Notes: a model not told the origin generated them from the sequence alone. Positions 14,199 through 22,302 are shown, numbered from the stretch's first letter. The stretch: DNA of 48,588 nucleotides from Taklimakanibacter deserti (GCA_003574785.1 QORU01000029.1:1-48588), one strand, 5' to 3'. Made by a program: numbers and translations.

Positions 14199-15407
14199 GT
14201 GAAGCTCCCCCTCCTCTCTCTGTCTGCCGCCCTTTTCCTCGCCTCGTCGTCGGCTTTCGCCGCCGAATGCACGACCCCGACGAACCCGTCAAAATTCTCG
14301 AGTTGGCTTTCCGGCGTCAAGAAAGAAGCCGCCGGCATGGGCATTTCCAAACGGGCCATCTCGGTGCTCGACGGCATGACCTACGACCCCTCGGTCATCA
14401 AGCGCGATCGGGCGCAGAGCGTCTTCTCCTTGACTTTCCTCGATTTTCAGGCCCGCCTGATCTCCGCCAACCGGATGAACAAGGGCAAAGCCCTCATGCA
14501 GCAGCATGCCGGCGTCTTCAAGAAGGTGGAGAGCCGCTATGGGGTGCCAGCGGCGGTCATCACCGCTTTCTGGGGCCTGGAGACCGATTTCGGCGGCTAT
14601 ATGGGCGATTTCCACACCATCCGGTCGCTGGCGACGCTTTCATATGACTGCCGCCGTCCGGAGAAATTCCGGCCGCAGGTCTTCGCCGCCCTGCAGATCA
14701 TCGACCGGGGCGACATGACCGAAGACGACATGGTCGGCGCCTGGGCCGGCGAGATCGGCCAAGTGCAGTTCCTGCCCGCCGATTTCCTCGAAAGCGGCGT
14801 CGATGCCGATGGCGACGGCCGTGTCGACCTCAAGCGCAGCATTCCCGACATTTTGATGTCGACGGGAAGCCTTCTGACCACGCATGGCTGGCAGGCCAAT
14901 CAGCCTTGGCTGCAGGAAGTCGCCGTGCCCGAGGATATGCCCTGGGAGGAGGCCGATATCGCCATCCAGCATCCCCGCGCGCAATGGGCGAAATGGGGCG
15001 TGAAGCTCGCCTCCGGAAAGGCGCTCAAGGCCGATAAGGCGCAAGCCTCGCTGCTCTTGCCCATGGGACGCCATGGCCCCGCTTTCCTGGCCTATCCGAA
15101 CTTCACCAAGGTCTATCTCAAATGGAACGAGTCGCTCATCTATTCGACGACGGCCGCCTATTTCGCCACGCGCCTTGCCGGAGCTCCCCCTGTCAGCAAG
15201 GGCAATGGCCCGGTCAACGCGCTCGACTATAACCAGATCATGGAACTGCAGAAAATCCTGACGCGCATGGGCTATGATGTCGGCAAGATCGACGGCAAGC
15301 TCGGCTCGCAGTCGCGCGCCGCGGTCAAGAGCGTACAGATCAAATTCGGCATGCCGGCCGACTCCTGGCCGACGACCGAGCTTCTCAACCGCTTGCGCAA
15401 CAGCTGA
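14199..15407 (+). CDS. lytic murein transglycosylase, MltB family
   Basis: A 402-residue exported enzyme that cleaves peptidoglycan glycan strands with formation of 1,6-anhydro-MurNAc. The signal peptide KLPLLSLSAALFLASSSAFA ends before AECTTP; no lipobox is evident. The MltB-type domain spans about residues 30-330, with the catalytic glutamate Glu128 in the FWGLETDFGG motif and further family segments GEIGQVQFLPADF and HPRAQWAKWG. A C-terminal peptidoglycan-binding domain (about 340-400: LQKILTRMGYDVGKIDGKLG) follows. The GTG start at 14199 is supported by the signal peptide. It lies 18 bp upstream of the Ldh2-type gene, but a functional link is not obvious. Confidence 0.9.
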   Translation: MKLPLLSLSAALFLASSSAFAAECTTPTNPSKFSSWLSGVKKEAAGMGISKRAISVLDGMTYDPSVIKRDRAQSVFSLTFLDFQARLISANRMNKGKALMQQHAGVFKKVESRYGVPAAVITAFWGLETDFGGYMGDFHTIRSLATLSYDCRRPEKFRPQVFAALQIIDRGDMTEDDMVGAWAGEIGQVQFLPADFLESGVDADGDGRVDLKRSIPDILMSTGSLLTTHGWQANQPWLQEVAVPEDMPWEEADIAIQHPRAQWAKWGVKLASGKALKADKAQASLLLPMGRHGPAFLAYPNFTKVYLKWNESLIYSTTAAYFATRLAGAPPVSKGNGPVNALDYNQIMELQKILTRMGYDVGKIDGKLGSQSRAAVKSVQIKFGMPADSWPTTELLNRLRNS

Positions 15408-15425
15408 ACTTTCGGGCTTTCCTCC

Positions 15426-16457
15426 ATGACTGAGCGGCGCCTATCCGCCGAGAAGCTGGCTTCGTTTTCCTTTTCCGTCCTCACCGCCGCCGGCACCGAT
15501 CCGGAATCGGCCGAGGCGACGACGGGCGCCATGCTCCATGCCTCGCTCCTGGGCGTCGACAGCCACGGCATCAGGCTCCTGCCCTTCTATGCCGACTGCC
15601 TGCGCGAGGGCATTTGCAAGCCTGATCCCAAGATCACCGTCTCGCATCCGCGCCGCAGCGCCGTCCTTGTCGATGCCGATGGCGGGCTCGGCCATCTCCC
15701 GACCTATCGGGCGATGGATGAGGCCTGCGCCATTGCGCGCGATACCGGCATCGGCATGGGCGTGGTGATCAATTCGACCCATTTCGGCGCCGCCGGCGCC
15801 TATGCGCTGGCCGCCGCCAATGCCGGCTTCATCGGCTTCGTGACCTGCAATTCAGGCGCCTTCGTCGTCCCCCATGGCGGCAAGACGCCCATTCACGGCA
15901 CGAGCCCGATCTCGCTCGCTGCCCCCTTGGCCGGGCGCGACGATCCCTATTTCCTCGACATGGCGACGAGTTCCATCCCGTGGAACAAGGTGATGCGCTA
16001 CCGCACCGAGGGCCTGTCGCTGCCGCCCGACGCCGCGCTCGATTCGGAGGGTAGCTACACGACCGACCCGAATCAGGCGGTCTGCCTGGGCCCGCTCGGC
16101 GGCGCCGGCTTCGGCTATAAGGGGGCGGCCCTTGCCGGCCTTGCCGAGGTGCTGGGCGGCATGCTGACCGGCATGCGGCTTTCGATCGAGCAGAGCGGGA
16201 TCGTGCTCGCCGACACCAAGGTCGGCCATTTCGTGATGGCCATCGACCCCGGCACTTTCGTGCCCGGCGCCACCTTCGCCGAACGTCATGCCTCCTATCT
16301 CGATGGCTTCAAGGCCCAGCCCGGCACCATGCCGGCGGGCGGTCCCGAATGGGCCTGGCGCGCCGATCGCGCGGAAAAGGGCATCCCTTTGCCCCAGGGC
16401 CTTTATGACGAGCTCTCCGCCGCGGGCCAAAAGGCAGGGGTCCCCTTTCCTCTCTGA
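15426..16457 (+). CDS. Ldh2 family malate/L-lactate-type dehydrogenase
   Basis: A 343-residue NAD(P)-dependent oxidoreductase of the malate/lactate/ureidoglycolate dehydrogenase family, which is unrelated to Rossmann-type LDH. Typical segments are LLGVDSHGIRLLP (near residues 39-51, containing the conserved Ser-His-Gly), INSTHFGAAGAYALAAA, CNSGAFVVPHGG, DMATSSIPWNKV and the glycine-rich GPLGGAGFGYKGAALAGLAE. The family reduces 2-oxo acids, or oxidises 2-hydroxy acids, sulfolactate or cyclic imino acids; the substrate here is unknown. It is followed by an EamA exporter and a class II aldolase-like gene on the same strand, suggesting a small catabolic unit. The start is ATG 15426. Confidence 0.87.
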   Translation: MTERRLSAEKLASFSFSVLTAAGTDPESAEATTGAMLHASLLGVDSHGIRLLPFYADCLREGICKPDPKITVSHPRRSAVLVDADGGLGHLPTYRAMDEACAIARDTGIGMGVVINSTHFGAAGAYALAAANAGFIGFVTCNSGAFVVPHGGKTPIHGTSPISLAAPLAGRDDPYFLDMATSSIPWNKVMRYRTEGLSLPPDAALDSEGSYTTDPNQAVCLGPLGGAGFGYKGAALAGLAEVLGGMLTGMRLSIEQSGIVLADTKVGHFVMAIDPGTFVPGATFAERHASYLDGFKAQPGTMPAGGPEWAWRADRAEKGIPLPQGLYDELSAAGQKAGVPFPL

Positions 16458-16540
16458 GAGGGGCCATGCATAGGGCGCATTCATGATCGCCTGGATTGGC
16501 AATTGGCTTCATAGGTCGGCTTGCCTATAGCTCGCTATCG

Positions 16541-17461
16541 ATGAGCGTCGCGGGAGAAGCTGTCGAGCAGCGCGAGAACAGTGCCGTCGGCATACTATGG
16601 ATGCTGGCGACGGTATTATGCTTCACATCGCTCGATACGATGATGAAGGAGCTGATGCTCACCTATTCCCTGGTCCAGGTGACCTGGGCGCGCTTCTTCT
16701 TCGCCACCATCGTTGCGGCCCTTGCCGCCGGCCCGAGCCTGCCGTCGATCATCAAGAGCAAGGCGCCCGGCCTGCAGCTCTCCCGTTCCTTGCTGCTCGC
16801 CCTTACCACCGGCATCTTCAATGCCGGCGTGCGCCTGGTGCCGCTGGCGACGGCGACGACCATCATGTTCCTCTCTCCCATCCTGATCACGGTGCTTTCC
16901 GTTCCCTTGCTCAAGGAGCATGTGGGCCTGCGCCGCTGGATCGGCGTCGGAATCGGCTTCCTCGGCGCGCTGATCGTGGTGCAGCCCTGGGAGAGCGACA
17001 CGGACACGTTCTTTGTGGGCGCGGTCCTTTTGCTGGTCGCCGCCCTGCTGAACGCCAATTACCAGATCATGACGCGCAAGGTTCGCCTTTATGACGAGCC
17101 GCTGACCTCCTTGTTCTACACCGCCGTGATCGGCGCCGTCGTCACCAGCCTGATCGTTCCCTGGTATTGGGAATGGCCGCAGGGGACAGATTGGTTGTTG
17201 CTGATGTCGACCGGTCTTCTGGGCGGCGTCGGGCATTTGTGCCTGATCCAGGCTTTCCGCCATGCGCCCGCGGCGGTTGTCGCCCCCTTCTCCTATTCCT
17301 CGCTGATCTGGGCTTCCCTCTTCGGCTGGCTTTTGTTCAACGAGTGGCCTCAGTTCTCGACATGGCTGGGTGCCGCCCTCATCATCGGCAGCGGCCTTTA
17401 CATTTTCCATCGCGAAAGCCAGCATAGGCGCAACACGCTCATTCGGGAGAAAGCAAGATGA
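16541..17461 (+). CDS. DMT family (EamA) transporter
   Basis: A 306-residue inner-membrane protein with ten predicted helices arranged as two EamA repeats. The first begins ILWMLATVLCFTSLDTMMKE; the second covers FVGAVLLLVAALLNANYQIM to the C-terminal LGAALIIGSGLYIF. Such proteins usually export metabolites. The start was placed at ATG 16541; TTG 16496 would add 15 residues. The stop overlaps the start of the class II aldolase gene as ATGA, so the two are translationally coupled. The transporter probably handles the product or substrate of the neighbouring dehydrogenase or aldolase, but this is an inference from position only. Confidence 0.85.
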   Translation: MSVAGEAVEQRENSAVGILWMLATVLCFTSLDTMMKELMLTYSLVQVTWARFFFATIVAALAAGPSLPSIIKSKAPGLQLSRSLLLALTTGIFNAGVRLVPLATATTIMFLSPILITVLSVPLLKEHVGLRRWIGVGIGFLGALIVVQPWESDTDTFFVGAVLLLVAALLNANYQIMTRKVRLYDEPLTSLFYTAVIGAVVTSLIVPWYWEWPQGTDWLLLMSTGLLGGVGHLCLIQAFRHAPAAVVAPFSYSSLIWASLFGWLLFNEWPQFSTWLGAALIIGSGLYIFHRESQHRRNTLIREKAR

Positions 17462-18216
17462 CAGCGGTGACCAAGCTCAAGACCAGGACCTCCGAGGAAG
17501 GGCAGCTGCGCGTCGACCTCGCCGCGGCCTTCCGCCTGGCCGAGCATTTCAACTGGCACGAGGGTATCGCCAATCATTTCAGCCTCGCCGTGTCGCCCGA
17601 CGGCAAGAAGTTCCTGATGAACCCGAGGTGGCGGCATTTCTCCGGCATCAAGGCCTCCGACCTCCTGTTGCTCGATGCCGATGACAAGGAGGCGATGAAG
17701 CGCCCGGACGCGCCGGACGAGACCGCCTGGTGCATCCATGGCCGCATGCACGCTTTGGTTCCGAGCGCGCGCTGCGTCCTCCATGTCCATCCGGCCTATG
17801 CGACGGCGCTTGTCGGGCTTGCCGATCCCGAGATCAAGCCGATCGACCAGAACACCGCGCGCTTCTACAAGCGCGTCGCCTATGATCTGGGCTATGAGGG
17901 CATGGCCAATTCGGATGCCGAGGGCAACCGCTTGGCCTCCCTCATCGGCAACCACAAGACCATGATGATGGGCAATCACGGCGTGCTGATCGCCGCGGCG
18001 TCGGTGGCCGAGGCCTTCGATGAGCTCTATTATCTCGAGCGCGCCTGCCAGACCCTGGTGCTGGCCTATTCCACCGGCCAGAAGCTCAATGTGATGAGCG
18101 ACAAGGTCGCCGAGCAGACGGCGCGCGACTGGGATCTCTATTCCGACTCCGCCTTCGCGCATTTCGAGGAGATGAAGAAGGTCCTCGACCGCAAGGATCC
18201 CTCCTACGCGGAATGA
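17458..18216 (+). CDS. class II aldolase/adducin family protein
   Basis: A 252-residue protein of the AraD/FucA-like fold. Zinc ligands are visible as VLHVHPAY and MMGNHGVL. The position normally held by the catalytic glutamate (E-x3-H in aldolases) reads IHGRMH here, with His in place of Glu, as in adducin-like members that lack aldolase activity. Conserved substrate-loop segments NHFSLAV and HFSGIKASDLLLLD are present. The start overlaps the transporter stop. The stop codon abuts, with no gap, the stop of the convergent DUF2000 gene (TGATCA). It may be a decarboxylase, an isomerase or a non-catalytic binding protein; it is probably linked to the Ldh2-type dehydrogenase. Confidence 0.85.
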   Translation: MTAVTKLKTRTSEEGQLRVDLAAAFRLAEHFNWHEGIANHFSLAVSPDGKKFLMNPRWRHFSGIKASDLLLLDADDKEAMKRPDAPDETAWCIHGRMHALVPSARCVLHVHPAYATALVGLADPEIKPIDQNTARFYKRVAYDLGYEGMANSDAEGNRLASLIGNHKTMMMGNHGVLIAAASVAEAFDELYYLERACQTLVLAYSTGQKLNVMSDKVAEQTARDWDLYSDSAFAHFEEMKKVLDRKDPSYAE

Positions 18217-18627
18217 TCAAGGGTGAAGCTTGAGACCCTTGATGATCTTATCAACGAGCTTGCGTTCGGAATGGAGCGCCAGGCCCGCGAGATCTAACTT
18301 TTCGGTTGAAACAGCGGCGACCGCGGCGCGATTGTCGATATCATTGTAGGTCGTAAAAAGATCCAATGTGTAGATCGACGGCACGACGCCGCGTTCACGT
18401 GCCCGTGTGAGCGTGCGCGCAAGCTCTTCCAGTGATGCGGTGAAGACCAGGACCGGCTGGCGCACGAGCGGCCCATAAGTTCCGCCGGACGCGTCACTAT
18501 AGCGCTCGCCCACGATCTCGGGATAGACTCCGGCGAGGCCACCGCTGAGAAACGCGGTGACATTCAATTTCTGCCAGGGAGCCAAATCCTCCCTGACCAC
18601 GATGGCGATCTTGGTATCGAAGGTCAT
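18217..18627 (-). CDS. DUF2000 family protein
   Basis: A 136-residue cytoplasmic protein starting MTFDTKIAIVVREDLAPWQK. The family typically opens with a strand followed by D-L-x-x-W-Q-x-x-N-x-x-A-F-L, matched here by DLAPWQKLNVTAFLSGG, and continues with GPLVRQPVLVF. DUF2000 resembles peptidyl-tRNA hydrolase 2-like folds, but its function is unknown. Its start codon (18627-18625) overlaps the start codon of the divergent AraC gene (18626-18628), and its stop abuts the class II aldolase stop, so the gene has no intergenic DNA at either end. This arrangement implies that its promoter lies inside the AraC gene. Confidence 0.8.
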   Translation of the reverse strand: MTFDTKIAIVVREDLAPWQKLNVTAFLSGGLAGVYPEIVGERYSDASGGTYGPLVRQPVLVFTASLEELARTLTRARERGVVPSIYTLDLFTTYNDIDNRAAVAAVSTEKLDLAGLALHSERKLVDKIIKGLKLHP

Positions 18628-19486
18628 GGCGAAAAGCGTAAGAGAAATCAGCAAGGCCCGTCTTGAACAATCGTGCGGCAGCACATCGGGCGATTGGATC
18701 GGCCAGGCGCCGTCCGAGCCCGGCATCGAGCGCATCGAGGCCTTCTTTGCCGGCCATGCCTATGATCCTCACCGGCATGACACTTATGCGCTGGGCTTCA
18801 CCGTCAGCGGCGTCCAGTCCTTCGATTATCGCGGCAGCCGCGCCGACAGCCGCTCCGGCAACGCCATCGTCCTCCATCCCGACGAGGTGCATGACGGCAG
18901 GGCCGGCGCCGAGCATGGCTTCCGCTACCGCATGCTCTATATCGAGCCGCGCCTCATCGCCGAAGCGCTTGCCGGCAAAGCGAGCGCCTTGCCTTTCCTG
19001 CGCTCGGCCGTTTCATCCGATCCGCGGCTCCTGAACGCCCTCTTCGCCGCCCTTGCCGATCTCAGTCGCCCGTTCGAGCCCTTGGAGCGCGACAAGATCG
19101 TGGCCCGGATCGCCGATGCCCTCCTCGCCCTCGACACATCGCAGAGACCGCCATCGTCTTTCGCCACATCGGCGGTCGCGGTCGATCGCGCCCGCGCCTT
19201 CCTGGATGAGAATTTCATGCGCATGGTCGCCTCCGAGGAGCTCGAGGGCGTAACCGGCCTGGACCGCTACACGCTGGCGCGCCATTTCCGCTGGCGTCTC
19301 GGCACCAGCCCTTATCGTTATCTCACCATGCGCCGCCTAGATCGCGTCAAATCGGCGATCAGCGCCGGTCACGCCCTGGCCGAAGCGGCCTTCATGGGCG
19401 GATTTGCCGATCAGAGCCATATGACGCGCCAGTTCAAGCGGGCCTTCGGCATGACGCCCGGCCACTGGCAGGCTCTTCGCAACTGA
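18626..19486 (+). CDS. AraC family transcriptional regulator
   Basis: A 286-residue regulator. The N-terminal cupin-like sensor domain includes HAYDPHRHDTYALGFTVSGV and AIVLHPDEVHDGRAG (about residues 40-90). The C-terminal AraC-type DNA-binding domain (about 190-286) has two HTH units, the second ending GGFADQSHMTRQFKRAFGMT followed by PGHWQ. ATG 18626 was chosen because no later in-frame ATG, GTG or TTG lies before the sensor domain; it overlaps the start codon of DUF2000 on the other strand. The inducer may be related to DUF2000, the aldolase, or the following SnoaL-like/EamA genes; the sequence does not settle this. Confidence 0.85.
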   Translation: MAKSVREISKARLEQSCGSTSGDWIGQAPSEPGIERIEAFFAGHAYDPHRHDTYALGFTVSGVQSFDYRGSRADSRSGNAIVLHPDEVHDGRAGAEHGFRYRMLYIEPRLIAEALAGKASALPFLRSAVSSDPRLLNALFAALADLSRPFEPLERDKIVARIADALLALDTSQRPPSSFATSAVAVDRARAFLDENFMRMVASEELEGVTGLDRYTLARHFRWRLGTSPYRYLTMRRLDRVKSAISAGHALAEAAFMGGFADQSHMTRQFKRAFGMTPGHWQALRN

Positions 19487-19489
19487 CCC

Positions 19490-19520
19490 TTGACCTCAAG
19501 TTGAGTTGAGGTTCTATGAA
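19490..19520 (+). promoter_or_regulatory. MerR/SoxR-type promoter with 19-bp spacer
   Basis: The -35 TTGACC (19490-19495) and -10 TATGAA (19515-19520) are 19 bp apart, with the dyad CCTCAAGTTGAGTTGAGG (19494-19511) filling the spacer. This is the same layout as the E. coli soxS promoter (TTTACC, CCTCAAGTTAACTTGAGG, TATACT). It should drive the SnoaL-like gene at 19553. No SoxR or other MerR gene lies in the window, so the activator would act in trans. Confidence 0.6.
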
Positions 19521-19552
19521 GGATGCTCCCGCTGCCGACCCGAGGAGCACTC

Positions 19553-19975
19553 ATGCCGCACGCCGCCCTAAGCGCCGCACCCGCCGATCTCGATCGCAAG
19601 GCCAGCGATCTCTTCGACCGGATCGCCATCATCGATCTCATCACCCATATCGGCCTCTCGCTCGATGAGAAGCGCTTCGACAACCTGCGGTCGATCTTCA
19701 CCGCGGACGTCGTTGTGAAGCGCGGTCACTCGCAAGGACGCTTGGCAAGCACCCATCACCTCTTCACCGACTATCTGATCGAATTGTCGGGCGACAAGGC
19801 GGAAGTGCGCGCCAATCTGCGGGGCTTCCACGTCCATCGCGCCGAAGCGCCCGCGTCGCATTTCGATATCGCCGAGCGCTATCGTTTCGAGATGGTCCGC
19901 ACCGCCGAAGGCTGGCGGGTGTTCCGCATGACCACGGAGCCTGTCTGGACTGCCGGCGATGCGCCAGCTGGCTGA
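19553..19975 (+). CDS. SnoaL/NTF2-like protein (nuclear transport factor 2 fold)
   Basis: A 140-residue protein with the SnoaL-like opening helices DRIAIIDLITHIGLSLDEKR, then FDNLRSIFTADVVVKRG, and the closing strands of the cone fold, HFDIAERYRFEMVRTAEGWR, then VFRMTTEPVW. Such proteins act as isomerases, cyclases, dehydratases or ligand binders. ATG 19553 has GAGGAG upstream. The gene sits behind a SoxR-box-like promoter, so it is probably induced by redox-cycling compounds; with the downstream EamA transporter it could form a detoxification pair. The substrate is unknown. Confidence 0.78.
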   Translation: MPHAALSAAPADLDRKASDLFDRIAIIDLITHIGLSLDEKRFDNLRSIFTADVVVKRGHSQGRLASTHHLFTDYLIELSGDKAEVRANLRGFHVHRAEAPASHFDIAERYRFEMVRTAEGWRVFRMTTEPVWTAGDAPAG

Positions 19976-20049
19976 GGCAGGCGTCGGGCCTGTTGCACCG
20001 ATGTCGCGAACAGGCAGGCTGTTGCACCGGAGCCGTTTCATTCTTGGGG

Positions 20050-21024
20050 ATGATCCGATTTGCCGGCAACCGCAACCTCATCGGCATTGCTTCGCTCTGC
20101 CTGGGCGTCTTCGTCTTCTCGACCCAGGATGCGATCATCAAGGCGGTGAGTTCCGACTATGCCGTGACCCAGGCGATCGTCACCCGTTCCATTGTGGCCT
20201 TCCCCATCCTTCTCCTCTTCATCCATTGGGAAGGTGGCCTGCGCCTCATCTTGTCGCCACGTTTCTGGGCCTTGAGCTTTCGCGGCCTCATCCTGCTCGT
20301 CGCCTATACTTCTTATTACTTGGCTTTTCCGGCCTTACCGCTCGCCGAAGCCATCGTGCTCTTCTTCACCGCCCCCTTCCTCGTCACCTTCCTCGCCGTG
20401 CCCATCCTGGGCGAGCGCATAAGGCTCAAGGCGATCGTGGCGCTCATTGTCGGCTTTGCCGGCGTGCTCGTCATCCTGAGGCCGGGTTTCGGCTTCTTCG
20501 AGCCCGCCGCCTTGCTCAGCCTGCTCAGCGCCGTCACCTACGCGCTCGCCATGCTGTTCGCCCGCAAGCTCGGCGTCTACGAGCCGGCCTCGGTCATGGC
20601 CTTCTATCAGAACGCGGTCTATCTGCTCGGCGCCGCTCTCATGGCGCTCACCTTTCATCTGGTGGGCTGGACGACGGCCGAGCATCCGAGCCTGGCCTTC
20701 CTGGTCCGGCCCTGGACCTGGCCGGACGCCAAGGGCCTGATCATGATGGGTGCTTGCGGCGTGATCGCCGCCGTCGCGATGTCGCTTCTCACCCATGCCT
20801 ATCGCATGGCCGATGCCGGCCTCGTCACCGTCTTCGAATATACGGGCATGATCTGGGGGCCGCTCTGGGGCTTCCTGTTCTTCGCCGAGGTCCCGCCGGT
20901 GACGACGCTTCTCGGCATGCTGCTCATCATGGCGGCCGGGTTGATCGTGCTTCTAAGGCCCCGGCTGCCGGATCAGCCCGCCGCGATGACGGCCGGGGAG
21001 AAAGCGCCTGACCCGCGCGCTTGA
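20050..21024 (+). CDS. DMT family (EamA) transporter
   Basis: A 324-residue inner-membrane protein with ten predicted helices. The first EamA repeat starts with NLIGIASLCLGVFVFSTQDA; the second starts near FEPAALLSLLSAVTYALAML and ends LGMLLIMAAGLIVLL. It is a separate paralogue from the EamA gene at 16541. Start ATG 20050 follows TTGGGG; an in-frame ATG at 19993 would add 19 residues without transmembrane character. Upstream at 19989-20030 there is a direct repeat of CTGTTGCACCG, and CCTGTT/AACAGG forms an inverted repeat, possibly an operator. It likely exports a metabolite or toxicant, perhaps together with the SnoaL-like protein. Confidence 0.84.
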   Translation: MIRFAGNRNLIGIASLCLGVFVFSTQDAIIKAVSSDYAVTQAIVTRSIVAFPILLLFIHWEGGLRLILSPRFWALSFRGLILLVAYTSYYLAFPALPLAEAIVLFFTAPFLVTFLAVPILGERIRLKAIVALIVGFAGVLVILRPGFGFFEPAALLSLLSAVTYALAMLFARKLGVYEPASVMAFYQNAVYLLGAALMALTFHLVGWTTAEHPSLAFLVRPWTWPDAKGLIMMGACGVIAAVAMSLLTHAYRMADAGLVTVFEYTGMIWGPLWGFLFFAEVPPVTTLLGMLLIMAAGLIVLLRPRLPDQPAAMTAGEKAPDPRA

Positions 21025-21049
21025 CTCCGGCTCCAAAACTGGCGATGAT
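21021..21049 (+). promoter_or_regulatory. sigma-70-type promoter of the ROK/ABC operon
   Basis: TTGACT (21021-21026), a 17-bp spacer, then GATGAT (21044-21049) with four of six -10 positions matched. The -10 touches the ROK-type palindrome at 21049-21073, so the expected transcription start lies within the operator. It overlaps the last codons of the upstream transporter gene. Confidence 0.45.
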
Positions 21050-21073
21050 TAGTTCGGCGACTTGACGAACTAA
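21049..21073. promoter_or_regulatory. 25-bp palindromic operator, XylR/ROK type
   Basis: TTAGTTCG (21049-21056), 9 bases, CGAACTAA (21066-21073). It is a perfect 8-bp inverted repeat over 25 bp. Its TTAGTT...AACTAA ends and total length match the Bacillus xyl operator, bound by XylR, a ROK repressor. It lies 17 bases upstream of the ROK repressor gene, overlapping the predicted transcription start, so autorepression is likely. Confidence 0.65.
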
Positions 21074-21090
21074 CTTGGGCGGGATCGATC

Positions 21091-22302
21091 GTGAAAAGCG
21101 TCCGTTCGCCTCTGGTCAGGCAGTATTCGCGCCGCCTCGCAGCAGAAGTGCTGATCAAAGAGGCGCCGATTTCGCGCGCCGATCTCGCCCGGGCGACGGG
21201 CCTCTCCAAGCAGACCATGTCGGAAGTGGTTGGCGAGCTCGTCAGCGAAGGATGGGTGAAAGCCGTCGGCTCGACGAGCGGCAGCGTCGGACGCAGCGCC
21301 GTCACCTATGAGGTCGCGCGGCAAGCCGCCTTTTCGCTCGGCATCGACCTTGGCGGCAGCAAGGTCTCGGCCGCCCTCGCCAATCTCATCGGCGAGGTGG
21401 TCGCCGAGACGACCGAGACGACCGACCCGCGCGGCGGGCGGCACATCCTCAAGCAGATACACGCGCTCGCCATCGGGCTCGCTGCCGGCAGGCGCATTCC
21501 CTTCGACGCGATCAGGAGCGTCGTCGTCGGGACGCCCGGCGTGCTCGACCCGGCGACCGGCGCGATCCGGCTCGTCCCCAACATTCAAGGCCTGTCCGAG
21601 ATCGATGTCGCGGCCGAGCTCAAGCAGCTTTTCGGCCAGACCGTCACGATCGAGAACGACATCAACCTCGCAATGCTCGGCGAGACCTGGCAGGGCTGCG
21701 CGCAAGGCTGCGAGAACGCCGCTTTTCTCGCTCTTGGCACCGGCACCGGCCTCGGCCTCATCGTCAACGGCAAGCTGGCGCGCGGATCCGGCGGCGCTGC
21801 CGGCGAGATCTCCTATCTGCCGGTCGGCTCGGATCTTTATTCGCCCGAGGCGCTCGCGACCGGCGCTTTCGAGCGTGAGGTCGGAGCACGGGCGATCCTC
21901 GATCGCTATGGGGCGGCGGGCGGCACGGCAGTCGACGGCGTCCGTGACATCTTCGCCCGCCTCGAAACCGGTGACCCCCTCGCCTCTCGCGTCATCGACC
22001 AGACGGCGCAAGTCGTGGGACTGGCGATCGCCGCCATTTGCGCGATCGTCGATCCGCAGATCGTCGTCATGGGCGGCAGCATCGGCATCCGCAGCGAGCT
22101 CATCGCGCGCGTCCGTGGCGGCATGGGCAAGGTTTTCGATCGGCCGGTCAGCATCGTGCCGAGCCTGCTCGGCAGTCGCGCCGGCCTGATCGGCGCATTG
22201 TCGATGGCCGTCAACCGTCTTCACAACACGCTTTTCGGCATTGCCGGACTGCCGGGAGATCTCGGCCTGCCGGCCATATCGATCGCGAAGGCTGCCGAAT
22301 GA
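21091..22302 (+). CDS. ROK family transcriptional repressor (NagC/XylR-like)
   Basis: A 403-residue repressor. A winged HTH occupies residues about 10-65 (LIKEAPISRADLARATGLSK followed by QTMSEVVGELVSEGWV). The sugar-binding ROK domain follows: FSLGIDLGGSKVSAAL, VVVGTPGVLDPATGAI, IENDINLAMLGE, ALGTGTGLGLIVNG and VVMGGSIG. The zinc-binding CxCGxxGCxE motif is missing, and GEISYLPVG replaces the usual GEIGH. GTG 21091 is the start. A palindromic operator lies just upstream. The stop overlaps the M20 gene start as ATGA. It most likely represses this operon and is relieved by the transported ligand, probably a sugar or derivative. Confidence 0.88.
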   Translation: MKSVRSPLVRQYSRRLAAEVLIKEAPISRADLARATGLSKQTMSEVVGELVSEGWVKAVGSTSGSVGRSAVTYEVARQAAFSLGIDLGGSKVSAALANLIGEVVAETTETTDPRGGRHILKQIHALAIGLAAGRRIPFDAIRSVVVGTPGVLDPATGAIRLVPNIQGLSEIDVAAELKQLFGQTVTIENDINLAMLGETWQGCAQGCENAAFLALGTGTGLGLIVNGKLARGSGGAAGEISYLPVGSDLYSPEALATGAFEREVGARAILDRYGAAGGTAVDGVRDIFARLETGDPLASRVIDQTAQVVGLAIAAICAIVDPQIVVMGGSIGIRSELIARVRGGMGKVFDRPVSIVPSLLGSRAGLIGALSMAVNRLHNTLFGIAGLPGDLGLPAISIAKAAE

